NCBI GenBank assembly: GCA_947588645.1
Contig: CANPYO010000006.1
Coordinates: forward strand, 1-42,615
Source of the DNA: an uncultured Akkermansia sp.
GTDB taxonomy: Bacteria > Verrucomicrobiota > Verrucomicrobiia > Verrucomicrobiales > Akkermansiaceae
Direction of reading: 5' to 3'
DNA length: 42,615 bases
Shown here: piece by piece, positions 34,276 to 42,287 of the stretch
Position numbering within the stretch: position 1 is the stretch's first letter
Layout of the letters: every line of letters starts with the position of its first letter
The notes under the pieces: generated by a model
Told to the model about the DNA's origin: nothing
The model's input: the letters and a program-made list of their open reading frames with translations, nothing else
Database searches by the model: none
Program-made: the position numbers and the translations under genes

Positions 34276-34686
34276 CTACATTTGCGCAAATTGGAGAATG
34301 CGGTGGGCCGCCATGGCGGCATTCAACGGTGTTTTCTTGTGCAGCCCCACCGTGGTGGCCGGCACTCCGCCAGGCAGTTGGCTGATGGCCAGCAGGGCAT
34401 CCATTCCGTTGAGTGGTCCGCACGGCACCGGCACCCCAATGACAGGTAACTTTGTGTTCATAACCACGACGCCCGGGAGAGCCGCAGAAAGTCCGGCCAC
34501 GCAAAGCAGCACCGCCTGTGTGCCATCGGCATCCAGTTTGCGTAAATAATGCAGCAGGCCATCTAAATCCCGATGAGCAGAGTATATAACTTCCTCATTC
34601 TCTACATTCTGCTCCGTAAAATACTGACGTGCAGGCTCCATGAAGGGCAGGTCGCTCTTGCTGCCGTAAATCGTGATAACTTTCAT
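34276..34686 (-). CDS. purE: PurE-family protein (N5-CAIR mutase-like), short and divergent
   Basis: 136-aa AIR carboxylase-family protein, shorter than the roughly 160 aa of usual PurE. Seen: TIYGSKSDLPFM (GSxSD phosphate loop), VIYSAHRD with the conserved SAHR, VAGLSAALPGVVV, and LPVIGVPV...GMDALL. In typical PurE the second motif reads AGGAAHLPG; here the active-site His is Ala. Start ATG 34686 is supported by a promoter that places the transcript start at about 34687; the longer frame to 34806 runs through the promoter and a repeat element. First gene of a 12-gene operon. Function in purine synthesis is likely but less certain because of the divergence. Confidence 0.78.
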   Translation of the reverse strand: MKVITIYGSKSDLPFMEPARQYFTEQNVENEEVIYSAHRDLDGLLHYLRKLDADGTQAVLLCVAGLSAALPGVVVMNTKLPVIGVPVPCGPLNGMDALLAISQLPGGVPATTVGLHKKTPLNAAMAAHRILQFAQM

Positions 34687-34693
34687 GCGCCCC

Positions 34694-34722
34694 ATCATAC
34701 CACCTCGCGCCCACGCGCGCAA
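34694..34722 (-). promoter_or_regulatory. Promoter of the purE-pyr-envelope operon, predicted leaderless
   Basis: On the minus strand, TTGCGC (34717-34722, 3-4 of 6 matches), 17-bp spacer, TATGAT (34694-34699). The predicted start at about 34687 is one base before ATG 34686. It is the only promoter I recognise for the 11.6-kb gene string down to 23103. Confidence 0.6.
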
Positions 34723-34741
34723 GGAAAAACAGACAGCACAT

Positions 34742-34795
34742 GGCGCTTGGCGGCGCCTATGTACGATGGACGATTTGGAAAGTTCGCGCTTGCCA
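34742..34795 (+). repeat. Hairpin/heptamer intergenic element, short copy
   Basis: A short hairpin GGCGC/GCGCC (34742-34746 with 34753-34757) is followed by TAT and two heptamers GTACGAT and GGACGAT (34761-34774), then TTGGAAAGTTCGCGC. The stem differs in sequence from the GGCAAMCGC type but keeps the position next to the heptamers. It lies between the divergent purE and ankyrin promoters. Confidence 0.65.
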
Positions 34796-34843
34796 TTTAC
34801 GTTCACTGAAGAAAATTAACTGGCCTTTTACTGTTTCCTTCGG

Positions 34844-34849
34844 TAAAAT
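34844..34849 (+). promoter_or_regulatory. -10 element of the ankyrin gene, predicted leaderless
   Basis: TAAAAT at 34844-34849 ends seven positions before the A of ATG 34856, the same spacing as at 22069/22076. No good -35 box is present at 16-18 bp, so the promoter is either weak or activator-dependent. Confidence 0.45.
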
Positions 34850-34855
34850 GGCTGC

Positions 34856-35431
34856 ATGCAAGAAAACGGCTGGAATACGATCGTGTTAGGAAAGGAAGAG
34901 CGTCCTCAGGTGATGCAGCAGGACCTGCTCGCCATGGTGCATCGGCTTGACCCCGATGATTACGACGAGGCCGTGCAGCATTTTTTGGAGGAATTTGAGC
35001 GCGGCGAGAGCTCGGAGAACCTGAAGCGCGCGGCTACGCTGCTGCTGCAGGATGAGGTGGACTTGTCGCCTGAACTCAAGGAGATGGATGTGCAGCCGGA
35101 CGAGAAGTTGATCGCTGTATTGCTGGCGATGGGGGCTGATCCTGATGCGTCGAATGCTTACGGTGAGCCGCCGCTGCATTTGGCTTCCAAGTACGGGTAC
35201 GTCAACATTGCGCAGATGTTGCTTCTGGCTGGAGCAGACCCCAGGCGACATAACTCACGCGGTCAACTGGCCATTGAATTGGCGAATGAGCCGGAAATGA
35301 GAGCATTGCTCTCCCCACCTGCTGAGCACACGCATGAAGAACACTGCAATTGTGGTCACCACAGCGATAATTGCCACTGCGGGCATGACCACTGTGACGG
35401 CGATTGCCATTGTGGGCATGACCACGCTTGA
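34856..35431 (+). CDS. Ankyrin-repeat protein with His/Cys-rich metal-binding-like tail
   Basis: 191-aa protein. Seen: an N-terminal helical region of about 80 residues, two ankyrin repeats (LLAMGADPDASNAYGEPPLH and the following GYVNIAQMLLLAGADPRRHN), then a tail of about 30 residues with 7 Cys and 11 His arranged in repeated CxCGH and GHDH units. Such a tail would be expected to bind zinc, nickel or copper. There is no signal peptide, so it is probably cytoplasmic. It stands alone, divergent from purE. The family beyond the ankyrin repeats is not recognised. Confidence 0.8.
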   Translation: MQENGWNTIVLGKEERPQVMQQDLLAMVHRLDPDDYDEAVQHFLEEFERGESSENLKRAATLLLQDEVDLSPELKEMDVQPDEKLIAVLLAMGADPDASNAYGEPPLHLASKYGYVNIAQMLLLAGADPRRHNSRGQLAIELANEPEMRALLSPPAEHTHEEHCNCGHHSDNCHCGHDHCDGDCHCGHDHA

Positions 35432-35438
35432 TTTTCCT

Positions 35439-35690
35439 CACGGCAACCGCACTTGAGGGAAGTTAATCAACAGAAAAGACTCTCCAAACGATTGATCACG
35501 TGCCTATTTCCGAATACAAAAATCGCAATGGCAGCACATTCCTCGATGCAAATGATGTTGTTCCTCTCTCTTTTTTGAGTACATCTGCCATCCAAAACAT
35601 ATCTGCGCAACGCGCACGTTATCAATAAATCGTACATCGTAAATCGTAAATCGTACATAGGCAAACGCATTTTCTAATGCGTTTGCCCTG
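35439..35690 (-). mobile_element. MITE-like element, second copy
   Basis: 252 bp in inverted orientation relative to 6337-6565. Ends are CACGGCAACCGC (35439-35450) and GCGTTTGCCCTG (35679-35690), inverted repeats with 10 of 12 matches. The right-hand part carries a perfect 12-bp hairpin (35662-35689 region) and four ATCGTAM heptamers (35629-35656). About 70 bp at one end and 40 bp at the other are nearly identical to the first copy; the middle is diverged. No flanking duplication remains, so this is an older insertion. It fills the gap between the convergent ankyrin and uvrD genes. Confidence 0.7.
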
Positions 35691-35693
35691 GCT

Positions 35694-37682
35694 CTAGCCC
35701 TGTGCGACTTCATAGAGCTCTGGCGGCAGGGAGGTGAGGAATCTGGAGGGAGGGCAGAATTGACCTTCGTAGCTGTGACCGTTGTAGCGCGGGTATGAGA
35801 GCGAAAGGCTGTCCTTCGCACGAGTGACAGCCACGTAAAAGAGGCGGTTTTCTTCTTCCATCTCGGCGGGGTCGCAGCCGTTGATAATTCGGTAGTGAGG
35901 GAACAAACCTTCCCCTAGAAAAATGATGAACACGTGATTCCACTCCAGACCCTTGGCCTGGTGGATGGTGCTTAGGGTCACTTTGTCGTCTTCCTGCAAG
36001 GATGGGTCGCGATCGGTTTCGCTGAGCAGGGCTACTTGGGAGAGAAAATCATCGAGATTTTCCACATCGGAAAGTGAGCGCGCAAGCTGTTCGATGTCTT
36101 CCATCCGTTCCTCGGCATTCTCGTATTGTGCCCGCAGGAAAGGCTCTATGTTTCGCAGCACACCCACCACCATTTCTGCCGGGGGCAGCTCGTGATCTTC
36201 GGGCTGCAGAGCATCGAGCGTGTCGAGCATGGCGAGCCACTGCGGCTGAGCGGCGACGGGCACGCTTACCTCTTTTGCAATGTCAGTGTGCCGTCGGTGT
36301 GGGGTTTGAGGGGTCTCCTTCACGAGATTCTGCCAAGCCTTTTGCCAGCCGTCCCACATTTTGCCGGCGCTCACTTCACCCACCTTCGGGAAGGTAGAGA
36401 CAATTCGACGGAATGCTGTTTCGTCGCTTGGGTTGGCGAGCAGACGCAGATAGGCCACCACATCTTTCACGTGCGCTTGTTCAAAGAAGCGCAGACCGCT
36501 GGTAATGCGGTAGGGAATATGGCGACGCGTCAGTTCCATTTGAATGTCCAAGCTATGGAAATGCGCACGGTAGAGCACGGCGATTTCAGCCGGTTTTTCA
36601 CCCCGGTCGATGAGTTCTTCGATGCGCTGTGCTACGTAGAGGGCTTCGGTTCGGTTGTCGGGTGCAGGATAGATGGCGGGCAATTGTCCATCTCCCTGGC
36701 GGGCGGGGAGCAGCACTTTGTGAAACTGCCGTTCATTGCTGGCTATGGCTGCATTGGCTATCTTTAAGATGGCGGGCAGACTGCGGTAGTTGGTCTCGAT
36801 TTTGTGCACCTCAGCATCCGGGTAACGCTCGGTGAACCCGAAGATGTGATCCACTTCTGCTCCACGCCAGGAATAGATGCTCTGCGCGTCGTCTCCCACT
36901 ACCTCCAGACAGGAGCGCTCTCCGCCGCTCAGCAGGCTGATAAGGCGCTCCTGCAGCACATTGGTATCCTGGTACTCATCCACCAGAACGTGCAGAAAGC
37001 GCCCTTGCAGCATCGTGAGTACTTCCTCATGCCGCTTCAACAGATCCAGCAGATTGACCAGCAGGTCATCAAAGTCCATGGTATTGGCCTCCCGCTTGCG
37101 TCGCGCGTAGTCTGTGTAGATGGAGGCAATGGTTTGCACATGTTTTTTGAGAGTGGGATAGTTTGTGCGCAGTAGCTCCTCCCAGTTGCGCCCGGTGTTG
37201 GTAGCCAGGCTCAGGATATTGAGCAGCAGTTCCGGTTTAGGAAAGGGATCATTTTTATTTTGCTTGCCGGCGTGTTGTTTGACAAGTGCCCGCATGAGAG
37301 CCTTTTGGTCATCGGTATCAATGATGGTGAAGCCAGGGCGGTAGCCGAGGCGTTCAGCGTGGGAGCGCAGGATGCGGTTGGCAATGGAATGAAAGGTACC
37401 GCCCCAGATGGAGGCGGCTTGCACTCCCACCAGCTTTTGCACGCGTTCCAGCATTTCGCGTGCAGCCTTGTTTGTGAAAGTGAGCAGAAGAATTCGCCAC
37501 CCGGGCACACCCTGCGAAAGCAGCCAAGCCACGCGGTAGGTAAGCGTTCGCGTTTTCCCACTTCCTGCGCCGGCGATGACAAGAGCGTGCCGAGACTCAG
37601 TCGTCACAGCTGCGAGCTGCTGATCATTGAGCAGAGCAGAAAAATTGATGCCGACAGCGGCGTTTGACGAGCCTGTATGCAC
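35694..37682 (-). CDS. UvrD/PcrA/Rep-family superfamily 1 DNA helicase
   Basis: 662-aa 3'-5' DNA helicase. Seen: the Q motif LNDQQLAAV, Walker A AGAGSGKTRTLTYRVA, LLTFTNKAAREM (motif Ia), VDEYQDTN (motif II), GDDAQSIYSWRGAE (motif III), ETNYRS (motif IV), TIHQAKGLEWNHVF (motif V) and FYVAVTRAK (motif VI). All seven helicase motifs are intact. Shorter than E. coli UvrD (720 aa). It follows the OmpA-domain gene by 6 nt, so a DNA-repair helicase is co-transcribed with two envelope genes. Whether it is UvrD, PcrA or Rep by function cannot be settled here. Confidence 0.95.
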   Translation of the reverse strand: MHTGSSNAAVGINFSALLNDQQLAAVTTESRHALVIAGAGSGKTRTLTYRVAWLLSQGVPGWRILLLTFTNKAAREMLERVQKLVGVQAASIWGGTFHSIANRILRSHAERLGYRPGFTIIDTDDQKALMRALVKQHAGKQNKNDPFPKPELLLNILSLATNTGRNWEELLRTNYPTLKKHVQTIASIYTDYARRKREANTMDFDDLLVNLLDLLKRHEEVLTMLQGRFLHVLVDEYQDTNVLQERLISLLSGGERSCLEVVGDDAQSIYSWRGAEVDHIFGFTERYPDAEVHKIETNYRSLPAILKIANAAIASNERQFHKVLLPARQGDGQLPAIYPAPDNRTEALYVAQRIEELIDRGEKPAEIAVLYRAHFHSLDIQMELTRRHIPYRITSGLRFFEQAHVKDVVAYLRLLANPSDETAFRRIVSTFPKVGEVSAGKMWDGWQKAWQNLVKETPQTPHRRHTDIAKEVSVPVAAQPQWLAMLDTLDALQPEDHELPPAEMVVGVLRNIEPFLRAQYENAEERMEDIEQLARSLSDVENLDDFLSQVALLSETDRDPSLQEDDKVTLSTIHQAKGLEWNHVFIIFLGEGLFPHYRIINGCDPAEMEEENRLFYVAVTRAKDSLSLSYPRYNGHSYEGQFCPPSRFLTSLPPELYEVAQG

Positions 37683-37688
37683 GTAGCG

Positions 37689-38999
37689 TCAGAAGTCGAG
37701 GTATATTTCTGCCCGGCGATTCTCACTGCGGATCGTGGAGATCGTCTGTCGCGAATCACCGGCTTTGTATGAGCGGCGTGGCTGGGTTTTCCCCATGCCG
37801 TGGGTGGAGATGCGTTCGGCTTGCACTCCATCGGCAATCAGCGCCTGCTTCACCGCCTCCGCGCGCCGCCGCGAGAGATCCATATTGTATGCCGCATTGC
37901 CGACATCATCGGTATGGCCGGAGATATTGAGCTCGCCATTGCTGCGCCTGAGAATCTGTGCCACGATGTGCAATTGACTCACAGATCGTGGGCTGAGCTT
38001 ATCATCATCGAAGGCAAAATAGAGTACGAGCGAATCTCCCCCCTGTGGGTTTTTGACAATGGGGAAATACACGCCGCCTTCTTGTTCGGCGGCCTGTTCA
38101 TAATGGGTGAGCAGGTTATCAAGCGCCACGGCTTTCACGCGCCAACCTTCCTTCTCATCGTGCGTCAGCTCAATGCCCACATTGCCGGAACGCTTGCCGG
38201 GCATGGCCTCATTTTCCTTCGGGGAAAGGTAGATGAGGTAACCGGCATTCTTTTCATTGTGGTACATGTTGCGCATGGGAAGTCGCTCACGTAGTTTAAG
38301 ATCGCCTTCCTCAAACATCATGCACAGACCCGCCAGCGTGGCATCCGTCACCTCGCCGCCGGTAATGAGTCGGCGTGCCGTGTCCATGTCCCCGCGCTTG
38401 AGTGCCTCCACAAACCCCTCTACCACACTGAGGGCATCGCTTTCCGGCTTAAGTTGCATTTTGTCCGTGGGCGTCTTTTCCACACTTTGGAGACGCGGAG
38501 TTCCTTTTTCCGGGGTCGAGATGGTGAGCAGCAAATCCTCTCTTCCACCCTCGGAGGAAATGCGATAGCGGGTCAATTTGCCGGAGCCTTCTTTCGGGAT
38601 AATGGTGCCGATTTCCTCTACGTTCACCTTCCCCTCTCCCGGCGCCCAGTTGCTAAGAGCTTCTCTTGCCTCCGGGGTAAGCTGAGCATCGCCGGCTATC
38701 TTTTCCAGTTCTGCATTTTTTTGTTCCTGCGGAAGTTGCAGAGCTTGTGCCACTTGCAAGGCCGCAGCATGCTCTGCTGAATGGGCTCGTTGAACCGGGG
38801 GCGCAGGTGGAACGGGTTGGGGTTTCGGAGCAGGAGGAGTCAGCTTGGGCTGCTCTGTGGGCGCAACTTGCGGTTTGGGTTGTTCCACCGGCGGTGGTGG
38901 CGGAGCTTCAGGCTCACGCTTGCCGCGAAAAATTCCGGTGATTCCTGCAATAATCAGCAGAATAATGATAAAGAGTGTGAGAAAAGGATGTTGCTTCAT
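37689..38999 (-). CDS. OmpA-domain envelope protein
   Basis: 436-aa membrane-anchored protein. Seen: N-terminal membrane segment FLTLFIIILLIIAGITGIF, a Pro-rich linker (about residues 35-75), a helical part, a central domain with EGFVEALKRGDMDTARRLI that resembles an NTF2-like fold, and a C-terminal OmpA/MotB peptidoglycan-binding domain with ISGHTDDVGNAAYNMDLSRRRAEAV and RRAEIYLDF. It should link the inner membrane to peptidoglycan. ATG 38999 overlaps the M23 peptidase stop by 4 nt; an open frame upstream to 39236 is rejected. Confidence 0.9.
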   Translation of the reverse strand: MKQHPFLTLFIIILLIIAGITGIFRGKREPEAPPPPPVEQPKPQVAPTEQPKLTPPAPKPQPVPPAPPVQRAHSAEHAAALQVAQALQLPQEQKNAELEKIAGDAQLTPEAREALSNWAPGEGKVNVEEIGTIIPKEGSGKLTRYRISSEGGREDLLLTISTPEKGTPRLQSVEKTPTDKMQLKPESDALSVVEGFVEALKRGDMDTARRLITGGEVTDATLAGLCMMFEEGDLKLRERLPMRNMYHNEKNAGYLIYLSPKENEAMPGKRSGNVGIELTHDEKEGWRVKAVALDNLLTHYEQAAEQEGGVYFPIVKNPQGGDSLVLYFAFDDDKLSPRSVSQLHIVAQILRRSNGELNISGHTDDVGNAAYNMDLSRRRAEAVKQALIADGVQAERISTHGMGKTQPRRSYKAGDSRQTISTIRSENRRAEIYLDF

Positions 39000-39841
39000 A
39001 ATGTGGTAAATTCTTGTGGCCTCACGGGAACCACGCCATGTTCGCCCGGTATTTGGGCAGGCGTGGGAGAGGGATCTTGCATCAGGGCTTCTCGGGCACG
39101 CACTCGCCGCACCTCTGCGTAAGGATCCGGCGTTGGCGGTGCAGGGTAGTTGCGGATAAGTTCTGTGGGATTCATGCGGTTCATGACTCCGGAAGGATGA
39201 TACCCGCGCATGCCCGCTTCGGTGCTCAGCGAACATATGGTCTCAAAATGCAGGTGAGCGAGATATTTTCCATTGGCAGTCCCGATGGTGCCAATACGCT
39301 GCCCTCGGTCCACAAGCTGACCAACGCGAGCCTCCCTCGTGTTGAGGTGTGCGTAGAGCGTCTGCACAATCCCTTTTTCACCCGGGATGCGGTGCGCCAA
39401 CACCACCACATGCCCCCACTCGTCCGAGGGCACCCCACTGTACACCACCAACCCGCGCCCGGCAGCGCACACCGGCTCGCCCAAATCCGTGTTCTGTCCT
39501 CCGATGCCGTTGAGATCCTTACCGGTGTGGTGCCCATGGCGTTTTTCATTCAGGGCGCCGAATGGCTGCGCATCGTAGATCATGGCGCCTGTGGGAGCTC
39601 CGCATGGCCACTGGAAACCATCGACTTCGGGCGCGATGACCATCTGCTCAGGACTGAGCAAAATAAGGCCTCCGAGCACTTGAGCCACCGTCTGTTGAGC
39701 GGGAAGAGCGGGAGAAACGGAGGCCCTTCCTTGTTGGATGCTGCGCACACTTAGCCACCAGCACAACCCCACTGCTCCCATACAGATGAGCGCGTAGAAG
39801 AGTTTACGAAAAAAAGGGATCCTGTGCGGAGCAGCGGACAT
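38996..39841 (-). CDS. M23-family metallopeptidase, membrane-anchored
   Basis: 281-aa LytM/M23 peptidase. Seen: an N-terminal membrane segment (KLFYALICMGAVGLCWWLSV), then the catalytic domain with zinc ligands H105 and D109 (HHTGKD), H165 in YAHL, and the HLHFE motif (H196, H198). The motif set is complete, so it should cleave peptidoglycan cross-bridge or stem peptides. The C-terminus is a Pro-rich tail. Its own promoter starts the M23-OmpA-UvrD operon. Confidence 0.92.
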   Translation of the reverse strand: MSAAPHRIPFFRKLFYALICMGAVGLCWWLSVRSIQQGRASVSPALPAQQTVAQVLGGLILLSPEQMVIAPEVDGFQWPCGAPTGAMIYDAQPFGALNEKRHGHHTGKDLNGIGGQNTDLGEPVCAAGRGLVVYSGVPSDEWGHVVVLAHRIPGEKGIVQTLYAHLNTREARVGQLVDRGQRIGTIGTANGKYLAHLHFETICSLSTEAGMRGYHPSGVMNRMNPTELIRNYPAPPTPDPYAEVRRVRAREALMQDPSPTPAQIPGEHGVVPVRPQEFTTL

Positions 39842-39847
39842 GTCCTC

Positions 39848-39876
39848 ATGGTAGCGGAATACTACTCTGTTTTCAA
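39848..39876 (-). promoter_or_regulatory. Sigma-70-type promoter of M23-ompA-uvrD, predicted leaderless
   Basis: On the minus strand, TTGAAA (39871-39876), 17-bp spacer, TACCAT (39848-39853). Seven bases beyond the -10 box is 39841, the A of the M23 start codon. Confidence 0.65.
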
Positions 39877-39894
39877 GCTTTATTAGTGCCGGAA

Positions 39895-40010
39895 CGGGGC
39901 AACCGCATTGGAAAATGCAGTTGCCATTTACGATGCACGATGTACGATTTGGGAAGAATGCGCGCTAACGGTACAAATTCCTTAAATCACAAATAGTAAA
40001 TGATTTATTG
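39895..40010 (+). repeat. Hairpin/heptamer intergenic element, partial copy
   Basis: 12-bp hairpin GGCAACCGCATT (39898-39909) with AATGCAGTTGCC (39914-39925), loop GGAA; the single mismatch is C-A on this strand but G-T on the other. Three heptamers follow (TTACGAT, GCACGAT, GTACGAT; 39928-39948), then TTTGGGAAGAATGCGCGC. A degraded inverted set of similar heptamers seems to lie at about 39980-40005. The far inverted end found in the MITE copies is not visible, so this copy is incomplete. Confidence 0.65.
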
Positions 40011-40029
40011 CGAATCGCATACGCTTTGC

Positions 40030-41445
40030 TTACGATTCGATATTGTGAAATGTCTTGAGGCAGTCGGCATACTCCGCACGCGTATGCAGAGAGCGGGGAG
40101 AAGTTGACTCTTTTCTCTTGTAATTCAAGCGAAAATGCCTTGCGAGCGGGTGGTCTTCCCATCCTATTGTAAAGACAGGGAAGATGCTTTGTAACTGCCG
40201 CCACAATGCTCTGCCGCCGCCGAACATGAAGAGGACGTCGAAAGGACCGTCTTTGTAGATTTCTTCCGCTTCCAGCTGCTCGCGTACACTCGTTTTTATT
40301 CCCCTGAGCACGACGCGGTTCACGCCCCCCACACCGTGCCAGAAGGATTCCTGTTCGGCGGGGCAGATGATGATTACTTGAGCATCCGGGCGGCAAGTGC
40401 TCAGTGCATGCACGGCGTGGTCGAGAAGCTTCGCTTCTTCAAAATTGTCGGGACTAACCACGATCATACGGAAAGGCAGGCGAACGTACTGGCGTATAAG
40501 CGCGCAGGTATCCTCATCCATCTCCGGAGCGAATTGTTCATAGGTTTTCCATCGATGGTGCATCCAAAATCCGTCCAAGATATGCTCATTTTGGCATTTT
40601 TCCAAAGCGAGATTCACTTGCATCGTAATCTCCGGCAGGCTCGTGCAACCCTCCGGCAGGTGAATCTCGCGCCCCAACACAGTGTCCCAGTGTCCCAGCG
40701 CGGTATTGCGGGTGAACACAGAAAACAGATGCCCTTTGCCTTTGCAACGCTTGTAAATGATGGCGGGCAGGGGGGTCACGCCCGTCACTTTTCCAAAATA
40801 GGGCAAATAGACACCCTCTGCCGTAAACTGATCACTCAGCACACCCAACAATCCTCCACCTCTCGCCAACTTGAGTACCTCTCTCAACCCGTCTTCCTTG
40901 CTGTACATCTCGCAACCGTGCCGTGTGCGCGATTTGTATATGAAGTCTTCGAGCAAGGGATTGGAAAGTCTGCGATACATCGAGGCAAAACGAGGTACGC
41001 GAGAGAAAATTGGGCGTATGCGCGCCAGGGCCTCCCAGTTGCCTGCGTGCGGGATGCAAGAGACGACGGTGTGACCATTTGAACCGCAACGTTCGAAATG
41101 GTCGGCCCCTTCCACATGAATGAAACGCTTGAACTCGCGCTCCTTCATGAGCCCCGTTTTCATGGAACATGCCAAGTTCATGATGGTGCGCACCATGTTG
41201 CGGCGAATCATGGAGCTCAGCTTATCGGCGCGCAGCGTGGGGTCAATGACGATTCTCAGATTTCGAGCCACAATGCGGCGTCGACGTGCCGCAAAGACCC
41301 ATACCACATAACCCACCGCACGTCCGATCAGCGCCACTGCTCTCACGTCCGTCATTTTGATGAGTATGCAGATGAACTTGTAGAGAAGATAGGAAATATG
41401 ATCCAGAACCCCGGCCCGCTTTTTATGGTCTGTGCTTGCCTCCAT
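40030..41445 (-). CDS. LpxL/HtrB-like lysophospholipid acyltransferase with GT9-like C-terminal domain
   Basis: 471-aa protein. Residues 1 to about 300 match LpxL/HtrB lauroyl-acyltransferases: RRRRIVARNLRIVI, the catalytic HX4E at H133-E138 in IPHAGNWEAL, GGGLLGVLSDQ, YFGKVTGVTPLPA, and DGFWMHHRWK. Residues about 310-471 (RMIVVSPDNFEEAKLLDHAV, RPDAQVIIICPAEQE, PFDVLFMFGGG) look like the N-terminal Rossmann half of GT9 heptosyltransferases; a second half is absent. It may acylate lipid A or another glycolipid. Start ATG 41445 follows the upstream gene by 4 nt; a longer frame to 41505 overlaps it. Confidence 0.85.
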   Translation of the reverse strand: MEASTDHKKRAGVLDHISYLLYKFICILIKMTDVRAVALIGRAVGYVVWVFAARRRRIVARNLRIVIDPTLRADKLSSMIRRNMVRTIMNLACSMKTGLMKEREFKRFIHVEGADHFERCGSNGHTVVSCIPHAGNWEALARIRPIFSRVPRFASMYRRLSNPLLEDFIYKSRTRHGCEMYSKEDGLREVLKLARGGGLLGVLSDQFTAEGVYLPYFGKVTGVTPLPAIIYKRCKGKGHLFSVFTRNTALGHWDTVLGREIHLPEGCTSLPEITMQVNLALEKCQNEHILDGFWMHHRWKTYEQFAPEMDEDTCALIRQYVRLPFRMIVVSPDNFEEAKLLDHAVHALSTCRPDAQVIIICPAEQESFWHGVGGVNRVVLRGIKTSVREQLEAEEIYKDGPFDVLFMFGGGRALWRQLQSIFPVFTIGWEDHPLARHFRLNYKRKESTSPRSLHTRAEYADCLKTFHNIES

Positions 41446-41449
41446 TGTC

Positions 41450-42277
41450 CTATTTTGAAAGATCTGTATTTTGCATAGGGATGAGCCGCATGTGCCCCTC
41501 CACACCGTTGCGACTGCGTGTAAACTCCGGATAGTAACCGTGCTGCTGCACCAGGGATACGAATTCGGTGTAGCTTTCCATGAGCGTGCGCAGAGCCGGG
41601 CGCAGCATCTCCATGTAACGCTGTGGCAGACCTACATGACCGATTTCCCCGCCTCGCGGCAGGGAGTTGAGCAAAGGCTTCCCACCCCGAAAATCGACAC
41701 GCAGACGTGGTGTTCCATTCACCTGTTCACGCGCGAAGCTCAAGTTGACGGCGGTTGTTTGGTGCAGGTGGGTGCTGAGCACTCGGTCGATAATGAGCTC
41801 CGCGTAGCCATCGTGCAGGCGCACAGCCAGACCGTTCTCATGGGCAATGAGCGAGAAAATACCGCCCTGGCGCATGCGGCAGGTGTCGCGCAGGTAACGG
41901 TTGATTTCCCCCTCAGTAAAACTGATCTCCGCTCCTCCCGCATTCTTGAGTGCAAGTGTCAGATCTTTTGGATTGCCACGGTCCTCGTAGCCTGCTATGT
42001 CTCCCAGCTCTTGCGGGCGCCACATTTGCACCACCGCATACGCCATGCCTCCCGTGAACAGTAAAAACAGCAGGGATGCCAGGATAGACCATACATTGAG
42101 GTGGATCCACACAGCGCGGAGACCTTCTTCCGACGCTGTGGCAGATTCAGTCGCTTCATCCTCCCCACCGAGATCAGTCATGACTTCCCCTCCATTTTCG
42201 GATTGCAACAAGCTCCCCCACGGAGACTCCCGATCCTCTGCACGGCGGCTCTTTCTGCGGCGTGTGTTTTCCAGCAT
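41450..42277 (-). CDS. Hypothetical single-pass membrane protein
   Basis: 275-aa protein not recognised. Seen: an Arg/Glu-rich cytoplasmic N-terminus of about 55 residues, one membrane segment (VWSILASLLFLLFTGGMAYAV), and a periplasmic domain with ISFTEGEINRYLRDTC and GYAELIIDRVL, which has a look of lipid/LPS-related or LptC-like export proteins but without a motif I can name. It is the first gene of a unit with the LpxL-like acyltransferase, so a role in envelope lipid assembly is plausible (inference). ATG 42277 is used because the ATG at 42289 lies inside the -10 box. Confidence 0.75.
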   Translation of the reverse strand: MLENTRRRKSRRAEDRESPWGSLLQSENGGEVMTDLGGEDEATESATASEEGLRAVWIHLNVWSILASLLFLLFTGGMAYAVVQMWRPQELGDIAGYEDRGNPKDLTLALKNAGGAEISFTEGEINRYLRDTCRMRQGGIFSLIAHENGLAVRLHDGYAELIIDRVLSTHLHQTTAVNLSFAREQVNGTPRLRVDFRGGKPLLNSLPRGGEIGHVGLPQRYMEMLRPALRTLMESYTEFVSLVQQHGYYPEFTRSRNGVEGHMRLIPMQNTDLSK

Positions 42278-42287
42278 GACTGCGCAC

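Noticed and set aside
35629..35656. CRISPR array
   Set aside because: Heptamers are directly adjacent with no spacers and no cas genes are present in the window.
39000..39236. 79 extra N-terminal residues of the OmpA-domain protein
   Set aside because: They lie wholly within the M23 gene, are Arg/His/Ser-rich without structure, and hide the natural membrane anchor that begins at 38999.
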